Below are positions 1 to 5,553 of a stretch of DNA of 5,652 nucleotides, piece after piece. Position 1 is the stretch's first letter. Each line of letters begins with the position of its first letter. Under the pieces are notes generated by a model. It was not told the DNA's origin and made no database searches. It saw only the letters and a program-made list of their open reading frames with translations. The DNA comes from Fimbriimonadales bacterium (GTDB taxonomy: Bacteria; Armatimonadota; Fimbriimonadia; Fimbriimonadales; GBS-DC), in assembly GCA_026416655.1 (NCBI GenBank), contig JAOAES010000313.1:1-5652 (forward strand), given 5' to 3'. Both the position numbers and the translations under genes were made by a program.

Positions 1-6
1 CTCATC

Positions 7-81
7 TGGCGCCCCCGGCAGGAATCGAACCTGCGCACCAGGCTCCGGAGGCCTGCGCTCTATCCACTGAGCTACGGGGGC
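7..81 (-). tRNA. tRNA-Arg, anticodon CCG
   Basis: This is a complete tRNA on the minus strand that decodes the arginine codon CGG. Read on the minus strand, the acceptor arms GCCCCCG (81-75) and CGGGGGC (17-11) pair perfectly. The D stem is GCTC/GAGC with an 8-base loop. The anticodon stem CAGGC/GCCTG holds the loop CTCCGGA, with anticodon CCG at 48-46. The variable loop has four bases, and the T stem GCAGG/CCTGC holds the loop TTCGATT. The discriminator base is G (position 10). CCA is encoded at 9-7, so the mature 3' end does not depend on CCA addition. The gene resembles the bacterial tRNA-Arg(CCG) consensus throughout. It lies 47 bases after the stop of the HAF/PEP-CTERM gene, on the same strand, and has its own promoter-like sequence. 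Confidence 0.97.
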
Positions 82-90
82 GCAAGATGA

Positions 91-104
91 GTATAAGATT
101 ATAC
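91..104 (-). promoter_or_regulatory. Probable tRNA promoter -10 box inside a small inverted repeat
   Basis: On the minus strand a perfect TATAAT lies at 103-98, 16 bases before the first base of the tRNA. That would give a transcript with a leader of roughly ten bases, normal for a processed tRNA. No good -35 match is visible 16 to 18 bases upstream. The hexamer lies inside the inverted repeat GTATAA-GA-TTATAC (91-104). It falls in the 47-base gap between the HAF gene stop (129) and the tRNA. The promoter role is inferred from position and consensus only. Confidence 0.55.
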
Positions 105-128
105 CCAAAACGAACACTCCCCGATGGT

Positions 129-1292
129 TCACGCACTGCGCCGACCCTCGCCTGTGCCTGAGAGTATCCGTCGCCCAAGCAGCAGACACCCACCCAGCAG
201 CCCCAGCAGTGAACTCGGCTCAGGTATCGTGTCCAGCAGGAACGCCTCGCCGCGGTCGGTCAGCGCGTTGTAGCCGTAGCCTACGATGAAGCGTCCGTCG
301 GGCGAGATGGCGGTCGCGCCCAGAAGCATCGTCTCTGGATCGAGCAGGTCGCCATAGACCACGTTTAGGTCTTCCCAGCCGACGCCCTCAATCCAGCGCA
401 CGGCGACCACCTCGCCGTTGGCAGTTTGCGCCTGCCCGACAAGGATGCGTCCATTGGCGGAGACTCCGAAGACATCCGTCCAGGTTCCGCCGGGGAGCAA
501 GCCCAGGGTCTCGATACCTGCGCCGGCGCGCCAGCGAAAAACATGTGCCTGACTGCTGCGGGACGCCTGCCACTGTCCTACCACCGTTGACCCGTCAGCG
601 GACACCGCGCGGGCGTGGCTGAGCGAGCCGTTCAGCGTGTCGATGTTTTGCATTCCCGTTTCAGCCGTCCAGCGGAAAGCACGATAGGTTCCGCCAATCT
701 GCGCGCTGCCCACCACGACCGAGCCGTCCGCGGAGACCGCGACCGCCGCGCTCCAGTCCTGTCCACCGGGCAGGATGCCCAGGTCTTGCACGCCGCTACT
801 TGTCCAGCGCACGGCGCGTCGGCGTCCTGCCCCCAGCCCGATTTCGCCGACGGCGGTGTTCCCATCGGCGGAAACGCCCAGCGCTCGCCCCCAGCGTGCC
901 CCACTCAGCATAGGCAGCTCACTCAACGAACCTCCCTGCCAGCGGAACGGACGATAGGCGTTCGCAACGTTCTGTGAGTAGCCGACCACAACGCTCCCGT
1001 CCGCCGAGACGCCTTGAGCGGAGTGCAGCCCCCCGCCGAAGTTGCCTAAGTCCACCAGTCCCGTCGTTGGCGTCCAGCGGAATGGGCGAGTAATCCCTCC
1101 CGCACGGCTTGCGCCGACGACGGTGCGCCCATCTGCCGAGATGCCCCACGCCTCCGAGAACTCACCGTTGGGGAAAACACCTAACCAGGTCAGTGAAGGC
1201 TGCGTAGATCCGACAGCCCACGATAGCGCGAACACGACGAAGCACGCAAGAGCCAGCGGCTCATGTCTCCTCAAGCGATCCTGAAAACGCAT
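129..1292 (-). CDS. Secreted HAF-repeat protein with PEP-CTERM sorting tail
   Basis: This 387-residue protein is predicted to be exported and sorted to the cell envelope or outside. Residues 1-30 form a signal peptide: a basic start (RFQDRLRRH), then a hydrophobic stretch at about 12-27. Residues 51-340 hold seven copies of the motif [IV]S-A/P-D/N-G...VG, with serines at 52, 96, 141, 187, 231, 278 and 330. Each copy is followed by a strand ending in FRW or VRW and a loop such as LGxLPGG. This is the HAF family of extracellular repeats, and seven copies at 44-52 residue spacing suit a seven-bladed beta-propeller. The tail is a typical PEP-CTERM signal: IPEP (356-359), a short hydrophobic segment, then RR (374-375). 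In other bacteria such tails are processed by an exosortase; none is encoded here. The ATG at 1292 is chosen because the signal peptide starts there and AGGAGG lies seven bases upstream; the frame stays open to 1562 but overlaps the oxidase gene. The function of the propeller is unknown. Confidence 0.9.
   Translation of the reverse strand: MRFQDRLRRHEPLALACFVVFALSWAVGSTQPSLTWLGVFPNGEFSEAWGISADGRTVVGASRAGGITRPFRWTPTTGLVDLGNFGGGLHSAQGVSADGSVVVGYSQNVANAYRPFRWQGGSLSELPMLSGARWGRALGVSADGNTAVGEIGLGAGRRRAVRWTSSGVQDLGILPGGQDWSAAVAVSADGSVVVGSAQIGGTYRAFRWTAETGMQNIDTLNGSLSHARAVSADGSTVVGQWQASRSSQAHVFRWRAGAGIETLGLLPGGTWTDVFGVSANGRILVGQAQTANGEVVAVRWIEGVGWEDLNVVYGDLLDPETMLLGATAISPDGRFIVGYGYNALTDRGEAFLLDTIPEPSSLLGLLGGCLLLGRRILSGTGEGRRSA
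273..1142 (-). repeat. Seven degenerate HAF repeats within the coding sequence
   Basis: Seven protein-level repeats of 44 to 52 residues cover residues 51-340 of the PEP-CTERM protein. The clearest core reads VSADGSVVVG. The fourth residue of the SADG core is always G. Repeat six has SANG and repeat seven has SPDG, so the last two have drifted most. At the DNA level the copies are only loosely similar (variants of tccgccgagac on the plus strand), which suggests an old duplication series rather than a recent unstable tandem array. Confidence 0.85.
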
Positions 1293-1308
1293 GGCTAATC
1301 CTCCTTCC
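1293..1308 (-). promoter_or_regulatory. Strong Shine-Dalgarno of the HAF/PEP-CTERM gene
   Basis: GGAAGGAGG (1308-1300 on the minus strand) ends seven bases before the ATG at 1292. It is the best ribosome binding site in the window and decides the start of the HAF gene. The genes starting at 3117 (minus), 4811 (minus), 4829 (plus) and 5554 (plus) have no comparable site. Confidence 0.85.
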
Positions 1309-1328
1309 GACGGGGCAAACGCCCCACC
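1309..1328 (-). promoter_or_regulatory. Leader hairpin directly before the HAF gene ribosome binding site
   Basis: In the minus-strand transcript, GGTGGGGC and GCCCCGTC can pair as an eight-base-pair stem, including two G-U pairs, closed by the loop GTTT. The five inner pairs (1312-1316 with 1321-1325) are perfect G-C. The stem ends on the base before GGAAGGAGG, so its folding could affect access to the ribosome binding site or protect the mRNA end. The structure is read from the sequence; a regulatory role is inferred. Confidence 0.45.
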
Positions 1329-1333
1329 ACACG

Positions 1334-1357
1334 CGGAAAAACAGGGCTGTTTTTCCG
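1334..1357. promoter_or_regulatory. Perfect 11-bp inverted repeat between the oxidase and HAF genes
   Basis: CGGAAAAACAG (1334-1344) and CTGTTTTTCCG (1347-1357) are exact reverse complements separated by two bases. The repeat lies 36 bases after the oxidase stop and 41 bases before the HAF start codon, five bases upstream of the leader hairpin. It could act as a terminator-like stem for the oxidase transcript, since both arms carry a five-base A or T run, or as an operator for the HAF gene. It lacks a separate U tract after a GC-rich stem, so a classical intrinsic terminator is not well supported. Confidence 0.5.
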
Positions 1358-1393
1358 GTAGTTTTGACGGGGGAAATCTCCCAAAGTATCGCC

Positions 1394-2830
1394 CTACAGT
1401 CCTATTGCGCCGCGGCGCAACGCGCGTTTGCTCTCGTAGCAGTAGCGTGTATCGGGGAACATCTTTTCGGGATTGAGGCGGTCGCGCGGATTGAACACAG
1501 CTTTCACGCGCCGCATCGTGTCTAAGTCGTGGGCGGTGAACATCTGGTGCATCATCGCGCATTTTTCCACGCCAATCCCATGCTCGCCCGTGAGGCTGCC
1601 GCCTTCGCGCAGACAGAGGGCGAGGATTTCATCCCCCGCCTCTACCACACGCGCCACCTGGTCAGGGTCGGAATCGTCGAACAGTAGCACGGGATGCAGG
1701 TTGCCGTCGCCAGCGTGGAACACGTTCGCCAGCTGAAGTTGATACTTCGAGGCGATTTGGGCGGCTTCGCGCAGCACGTGGGGCAGTTTGGAGCGGGGGA
1801 TAACGCCGTCCTGCGTCACGCATGAGGGGGCGAGCCTGCCGAGTGCGCCGATGGCTTTCTTGCGCGCCGCCCAGAGCCGGGCGCGTTCCTGCGACGTCGT
1901 CGCGCGGCGCACCTCACGCGCAGCGTTGCGCTGGCAAATGGCTTCTACTGCCGCCTGCTCGCCGTCCAGCTCTGCCTCTAAGCCATCCAGCTCGATTAGT
2001 AGCACTGCTTCCGCGTCCAGCGGGAAGCCGTAGCCGAACGCCGCCTCCACCGCCTGGAGCGTGAGCGCGTCCATCAACTCCAGCGCGGCGGGCACAATGC
2101 CCCCTGCAATAATATCCGACACGGTCTGGCTGGCGTCTTCTAAGGTTCCGAACACCGCCAGCAGCGTGCGCACACTCTGCGGATTGGGCGTCAGACGGGC
2201 GATAACCTCCGTCACGATTGCCAGAGTGCCCTCGCTGCCTGTCATCAATCCCACGAGGTCATAGCCGCACGGCTCGTCTTCCAGCCCGCCCAGCTCCACC
2301 ACCTCGCCGTCGGGCAGAACGATCTGTAATCCGGTGATGTGGTTCACCGTAACGCCGTATTTCAGGGTGTGCGGCCCGCCAGAGTTTTCGGCGACATTCC
2401 CACCAATCGTACACGCGCCTTGCGAGGAGGGATCCGGGGCGAAGTGGAGGTTCGCATGCTGCGCGGCTTTGCTCAGTTGATAGTTTACCGCGCCCGCCTG
2501 CGCCCGCAGACGACGGTTGCGCTCGTCCACCCAGAGAATCTGGTTCATACGGCTGAAGCCGATAACCACCCCGCCGTTCACGGCGAGCGCGCCGCCTGAC
2601 AGCCCTGTGCCTGCCCCACGCGGCGTAACTGGCAACCCTTCACGATGCGCCAGTTGCACAATCGCGGCGACCTGCTCCGTGGTTTGCGGCAACACGACCA
2701 CCGTCGGCAGGGCTTTCTCGATCGTGTAGGCGTCGCAGTCGTAAGAGAGCAGTTGTACAGGGTCGGTAATCACCGCGTCGCCTCCTACAATCTGCTCCAG
2801 TGCCCGTCGCAACGATTCGGAGAGGTTCAT
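1394..2830 (-). CDS. glcD: FAD-linked oxidase, GlcD type (glycolate/D-lactate dehydrogenase-like)
   Basis: This 478-residue flavoprotein belongs to the family that oxidises 2-hydroxy acids such as glycolate or D-lactate; its substrate cannot be read from the sequence. The N-terminal FAD-binding domain shows VTPRGAGTGLSGGA (residues 68-81), PDPSSQGACTIGGNVAENSG (132-151) and GYDLVGLMTGSEGTLAIVTE (189-208). The C-terminal domain has the family motifs FHAGDGNLHP (371-380), GEHGIG (415-420) and RLNPEKMFP (451-459). The length is normal for the family. About 19 residues follow the usual RLNPxKMFP end, and part of that tail is encoded by a 16-bp palindrome. The ATG at 2830 overlaps the stop of the upstream DUF1634-like gene in an ATGA, which supports this start and suggests translational coupling; no strong Shine-Dalgarno is visible. 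Partner iron-sulfur subunits (GlcE/GlcF or LutA types) are absent here, so the electron acceptor is unknown. Confidence 0.93.
   Translation of the reverse strand: MNLSESLRRALEQIVGGDAVITDPVQLLSYDCDAYTIEKALPTVVVLPQTTEQVAAIVQLAHREGLPVTPRGAGTGLSGGALAVNGGVVIGFSRMNQILWVDERNRRLRAQAGAVNYQLSKAAQHANLHFAPDPSSQGACTIGGNVAENSGGPHTLKYGVTVNHITGLQIVLPDGEVVELGGLEDEPCGYDLVGLMTGSEGTLAIVTEVIARLTPNPQSVRTLLAVFGTLEDASQTVSDIIAGGIVPAALELMDALTLQAVEAAFGYGFPLDAEAVLLIELDGLEAELDGEQAAVEAICQRNAAREVRRATTSQERARLWAARKKAIGALGRLAPSCVTQDGVIPRSKLPHVLREAAQIASKYQLQLANVFHAGDGNLHPVLLFDDSDPDQVARVVEAGDEILALCLREGGSLTGEHGIGVEKCAMMHQMFTAHDLDTMRRVKAVFNPRDRLNPEKMFPDTRYCYESKRALRRGAIGL
1405..1420. repeat. Perfect 16-bp GC-rich palindrome at the 3' end of the oxidase gene
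   Basis: TTGCGCCGCGGCGCAA is fully self-complementary and lies eight bases before the oxidase stop codon, inside the codons for residues LRRGA. In RNA it could form a six-base-pair stem with a four-base CGCG loop. No U run follows on the minus strand, so it is not a standard terminator. It may be a protein-binding site, a stem that stabilises or pauses the transcript, or chance in GC-rich DNA. Confidence 0.5.
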
Positions 2831-3117
2831 CGCAGTCGCTCAATCAGAAGTCCCAGCAGAACGGCGAAGCCCAGCAGCGTTAGTGCGATCCAGCTGTAGC
2901 GTGCTGCGAGTCGATCACGCTCCTTTGCCAGCCACGCCAGGTGCGCCAGCGCCAGCAGGGGCGTCAGCAACAGGAGTCCTACCCCCGCGTCGATGACCCA
3001 GTTGCGTTCGTCGCCCCGCGCTAAGTGCCATAACCAGCCGATTGCCATTACCAGCGCACTGGCGTAGGTCAGCCGCCTGTAGGTCTGCGCCAAACTGTGT
3101 TCGATTTCGCCCCGCAC
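2827..3117 (-). CDS. Small three-span membrane protein, DUF1634-like
   Basis: This 96-residue predicted inner-membrane protein has three hydrophobic segments, at about residues 17-33, 41-63 and 73-92. The pattern DAGVGLLLLTPLL, then KERDRL, then a third span matches the layout I recall for DUF1634 (a G-hLLhhTP motif in span two, an ERDR motif in the loop, then a hydrophobic end). The family has no settled function; members are often found beside TauE/SafE-type sulfite or anion exporters. No such transporter is here. Instead the stop codon overlaps the ATG of the GlcD-type oxidase (ATGA), so the two are likely co-translated. The start is GTG at 3117, the only plausible one before span one. No clear Shine-Dalgarno precedes it, but TAAAAT lies six bases upstream. 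The family assignment is from memory of the motif pattern; the membrane layout is directly visible. Confidence 0.72.
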   Translation of the reverse strand: MRGEIEHSLAQTYRRLTYASALVMAIGWLWHLARGDERNWVIDAGVGLLLLTPLLALAHLAWLAKERDRLAARYSWIALTLLGFAVLLGLLIERLR

Positions 3118-3123
3118 ACGAAG

Positions 3124-3129
3124 ATTTTA
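3124..3129 (-). promoter_or_regulatory. Possible -10 box for a leaderless DUF1634-like/oxidase transcript
   Basis: On the minus strand TAAAAT (one mismatch to TATAAT) is followed by six bases, CTTCGT, and then the GTG start at 3117. Transcription would then begin at or within a base or two of the start codon. That would explain the missing Shine-Dalgarno. No convincing -35 element lies 16 to 18 bases upstream. The same geometry occurs at the plus-strand gene starting at 5554. Confidence 0.4.
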
Positions 3130-3204
3130 CCTGCGCTGACAGCATTTGATGGCGCCACCCAGACCCCTCTTGCAGGACCAATCGGCATCGCGAATGTCGG
3201 CGGG

Positions 3205-3221
3205 AAGCCGAAAATCGGCTT
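3205..3221 (-). terminator. Short hairpin after the glycosyltransferase-like gene
   Basis: AAGCCGA and TCGGCTT form a perfect seven-base-pair stem around a three-base loop, starting six bases after the TAA stop at 3228. No U run follows in the minus-strand transcript (CCCGCC comes next), so it could be a Rho-type or weak terminator or a 3'-end stabilising stem rather than a classical intrinsic terminator. The remaining part of the 110-base gap, apart from the possible -10 box at 3124-3129, shows nothing I recognise. Confidence 0.4.
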
Positions 3222-3227
3222 GGATAA

Positions 3228-4811
3228 TTACGGTGCTGCCAGCACAAAACGCCCGTTTTGGAAGGTGATCAGCTGATGCTGCTCAATCAGCGACCAGTGA
3301 ATCACCAGTTTATCCGGCAGCACGATTGGCTCATCGCCCGGAGGGGTACGCACGCCTTCGGGGGGCAGGAAGATGTCGTTAGGGTTGGACAGGGTCGCCA
3401 CGCCGTCGGCATAGCGCACCGCCGTATCGGCTCGGAGACGCATAGTAAAACGGCTGGCGACATAGAGGGGCTGATTCGCGCGTTCGGGAAGCAGCACGGC
3501 AACGCCTTCGTGGAACCCCGCTCGCCAGATATACGCGCCGTGAAAGTGGTCGGGCACGCTCAGAACCAGCAGCGGCTGAGCTGCAGGAGCGTGCCGTAGT
3601 GAGAGAATACTGCGGCGAGCGATTACACCTGCCTCGCGCCACACATCCGCCTGACGCAGCGTTCCCGCATAGTAAGCCACAAGCAACAAGGCGGTCGCGA
3701 CGCGCCCCAGACGGCTCCGCCGTCCCAGTTGCGTCAAAAATGCGCCAATCCCCACCGCCACGAACGCCGACGCCAGATACGAGTAGCGACTGTTCAGAAA
3801 GTAGAGTGGCGACGGCTTGAAAATCAGCACGGGAAGCAACGCCAGTAGCACAACCCCCAGCAGGAGACGCCCGTCCACCGAGAACGACCGCGCCGGCAGG
3901 CTACGCCAGACAAGGAGAACACACCCGGCACCCGCCAGCCACACGCCCCACAGCAGCGTATCCCATGCGTCGCGTCCCAACCCATACAGAATCGCGGGCA
4001 TCCCCATCTGGAACAGGTAGGCAAACAGGTTCACCAGCAGCATCCATGGGCGTTGCAGCGTTCCCCACGCTTCGGGATACGCGCCCGCCCCGCCCACAAC
4101 CGCTGTGCGCATCGCCAGATAGAGCAACAACACCCCGAAAAACGGTGCGGCGAGCCGTCCCGCGCGCTCCACGCCTAAGTAGCGCAGCCAGAGCCACGCA
4201 ATCAGTGGAAAGGTAAGCAGCGACTCTTTACAAAATAGCCCAACCGTGAAGCAGAGCAGTGCGCCGAGATAATCCCCCAGGCGACCGCTTTGCTGAAAGC
4301 GCATCAGCAGCAACAGCGCACTCAGCGCGCCCGCCGTCGCGACCATGTCCGCTCGCGCCGCGAACCATGCAACCGCCTCTACATTCGCAGGCAACACCGT
4401 AAACGCCAACGCTCCTGTGAACGCCGCCCACTGCGCCCGCTGCCAGTGCCATCCCCAGCGTATCAGCAGCCGATAGGCAAGGGCGTACACCAACAAGCCG
4501 CACACCGTATGCCAGAACACATTGACCAGATGCGAAAAAAGGGGCGACATCCCCAGCCGATAGTCCAGGTAGTAGTGGAGCGAGATGAACGGGCGAAAGA
4601 AGCTCGTCGGCGGCTGGCTGGCAAACCCGAACACGCCTCCCTGCTGTAAGCGGTAAAAGATGAAATGGTCGTCCGCCACATAGGGCGCACGCAAGCGCAG
4701 AAGATAGGCGTGCAGCCCCACAACGGCGATGAACAGCAGATGAACGCGGCGCACGCCGCTGTAATACAGCCATCGGCGCAATTCTCCTGCCGGCAGGATT
4801 TTCGCCCCCAC
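3228..4811 (-). CDS. Multi-span membrane protein, GT-C glycosyltransferase-like (TMTC/DUF1736-related)
   Basis: This 527-residue polytopic membrane protein is hydrophobic from about residue 22 to 385, with roughly ten spans, then has a soluble region of about 140 residues. After the first span comes VADDHF (45-50), an acidic motif where GT-C enzymes carry their catalytic Asp. Then come RPFISLHYYLDYRL and SHLVNVFWHT (73-102), LPANVEAVAWFAARADM (140-156), CKESLLTFPL (194-203) and NSRYSYLASA (340-349). This order resembles TMTC-like and DUF1736 proteins, which use lipid-linked sugars to glycosylate proteins or lipids. The TPR repeats usual in TMTC proteins are absent; the C-terminal part (about 412-527) is not recognised. 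No sugar donor or acceptor can be named. The GTG at 4811 is only 17 bases from the rhomboid start, and no Shine-Dalgarno fits it. A GTG at 4754 (residue 20), just before the first span, is a credible later start and would leave a 74-base divergent gap. Confidence 0.8.
   Translation of the reverse strand: MGAKILPAGELRRWLYYSGVRRVHLLFIAVVGLHAYLLRLRAPYVADDHFIFYRLQQGGVFGFASQPPTSFFRPFISLHYYLDYRLGMSPLFSHLVNVFWHTVCGLLVYALAYRLLIRWGWHWQRAQWAAFTGALAFTVLPANVEAVAWFAARADMVATAGALSALLLLMRFQQSGRLGDYLGALLCFTVGLFCKESLLTFPLIAWLWLRYLGVERAGRLAAPFFGVLLLYLAMRTAVVGGAGAYPEAWGTLQRPWMLLVNLFAYLFQMGMPAILYGLGRDAWDTLLWGVWLAGAGCVLLVWRSLPARSFSVDGRLLLGVVLLALLPVLIFKPSPLYFLNSRYSYLASAFVAVGIGAFLTQLGRRSRLGRVATALLLVAYYAGTLRQADVWREAGVIARRSILSLRHAPAAQPLLVLSVPDHFHGAYIWRAGFHEGVAVLLPERANQPLYVASRFTMRLRADTAVRYADGVATLSNPNDIFLPPEGVRTPPGDEPIVLPDKLVIHWSLIEQHQLITFQNGRFVLAAP
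4785..4798. promoter_or_regulatory. Perfect 14-bp palindrome at the divergent junction
   Basis: TCCTGCCGGCAGGA is a fully self-complementary site 31 bases before the rhomboid start. It falls in codons 5 to 9 of the glycosyltransferase-like frame if that gene starts at 4811, or in the intergenic region if it starts at 4754. Its position suits an operator shared by the two divergent genes. It may also be chance, since palindromes of this length are expected occasionally in a few kilobases of GC-rich DNA. Confidence 0.4.
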
Positions 4812-4828
4812 ACGCGAATCGGTGCGCT

Positions 4829-5533
4829 GTGCTGCTACCTATTCGCGACCATAACCCGTCGCATCGGTTCCCGTTCGTGACGGTCGGGCTAATCGTGGTG
4901 AATGTGATTGTATTCATCATGCAGTTGCTCGACCCGCGCGTGACCTATGTCTACGCCGCGATTCCCGCCGAGATTACGGGCGCGCCCGTCAATCCGCTCA
5001 CGCGCCTCCAGCTGGAAATGCAACACGGCATCCGTGCCGAGCCGGTGGTGAACCCATGGCTCACCATCCTGACCAGCATGTTCCTGCATGGAGGCTTTCT
5101 GCACATTATCGGGAACATGTGGTCGCTGTGGATTTTCGGCAACAACGTGGAGGACGCCCTGGGGCACTTTCGATATCTCCTGCTCTATCTGTTCTGGGGC
5201 GTTGTGGCGGCGTTGTCGCATATCCTGTTCAACTGGACGTCACCGATACCTGTGGTGGGCGCAAGCGGCGCGATTGCGGGCGTGATGGGCGCGTATCTGC
5301 TGCTCTTTCCCCATGCGCGAATCGACTGCGTGCTGCTCTTTGTGATTATCACCTTCGTAGAGGTGCCCGCCATCTTCTTCCTGATTTTCTGGTTCGTGTC
5401 GCAGTTTCTGGTTTACAATCCGGGCGTAGCGTACTTGGCGCATATCGGCGGCTTTGTGGCGGGCTACCTGACCATTAAGGCGCTGGGCGGTCCAACAAAA
5501 CTGCTGTATGGACGCAGGCGATACTACTACTGA
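4829..5533 (+). CDS. Rhomboid-family intramembrane serine protease
   Basis: This 234-residue polytopic membrane protein is predicted to cut transmembrane segments of substrate proteins within the inner membrane. It begins with the family's PIRDHNPSHRFPFVT stretch (residues 4-18), just before span one (about 17-33). The conserved core is present: MFLHGGFLHIIGNMWSLWIF (84-103) with His92 and Asn96, the catalytic serine in GASGAIAG (Ser146), and the catalytic histidine in AHIGGFVAGY (His205). All residues needed for activity are therefore visible, and the protein is expected to be active. A loop of about 45 residues separates the first two spans. The GTG at 4829 is chosen because it keeps the conserved PIRDHNP start; CTG at 4832 would do the same. 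No Shine-Dalgarno is evident. The gene diverges from the glycosyltransferase-like gene, and the next plus-strand gene starts 20 bases after its stop. Its substrate is unknown. Confidence 0.92.
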   Translation: MLLPIRDHNPSHRFPFVTVGLIVVNVIVFIMQLLDPRVTYVYAAIPAEITGAPVNPLTRLQLEMQHGIRAEPVVNPWLTILTSMFLHGGFLHIIGNMWSLWIFGNNVEDALGHFRYLLLYLFWGVVAALSHILFNWTSPIPVVGASGAIAGVMGAYLLLFPHARIDCVLLFVIITFVEVPAIFFLIFWFVSQFLVYNPGVAYLAHIGGFVAGYLTIKALGGPTKLLYGRRRYYY

Positions 5534-5541
5534 AACTGGGC

Positions 5542-5547
5542 TATAAT
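5542..5547 (+). promoter_or_regulatory. -10 box six bases before an ATG: likely leaderless promoter
   Basis: A perfect TATAAT is followed by AGAGCC and then the ATG at 5554, so transcription should start on or next to the start codon. There is no Shine-Dalgarno in the 20-base gap after the rhomboid stop, which agrees with a leaderless mRNA. The -35 region would lie in the last rhomboid codons (around 5519-5524, CGATAC) and does not match TTGACA. Confidence 0.55.
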
Positions 5548-5553
5548 AGAGCC

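Noticed and set aside
1..81. tRNA 3' end as an integration (att) site
   Set aside because: No integrase, no direct repeat of the tRNA end and no mobile genes are visible; the sequence beyond the 3' end is outside the window.
2..193. Minus-strand open frame of 63 codons covering the tRNA
   Set aside because: It runs straight through a complete tRNA gene and the end of the HAF gene, and its product has no recognisable features.
273..1142. Repeated tccgccgagac-like units considered as a CRISPR or tandem DNA repeat
   Set aside because: The units are degenerate, spaced at about 135-150 bases, and explained by the HAF protein repeats.
1312..1350. Plus-strand stretch with GGGCAAAC, faintly like part of a c-di-GMP-I riboswitch
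   Set aside because: The rest of the conserved GEMM core is missing and it would be antisense to the flanking genes.
1293..1562. Longer N-terminus for the HAF protein, starting at 1562
   Set aside because: It would overlap the oxidase gene by about 170 bases on the same strand and bury the signal peptide; the ATG at 1292 has a strong Shine-Dalgarno.
2915..3247. Minus-strand open frame of 110 codons overlapping the DUF1634-like gene
   Set aside because: It is a shadow frame rich in Arg, Ala and Gly without membrane spans or motifs, while the overlapping frame has three clear spans and an ATGA link to the oxidase.
4228..4920. Minus-strand open frame of 230 codons overlapping both the glycosyltransferase-like and rhomboid genes
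   Set aside because: It opposes the rhomboid start and lies out of frame with a protein that has clear family motifs. An ATG in this frame at a good distance from an AGGAGA (near 4770) looks like a coincidence.
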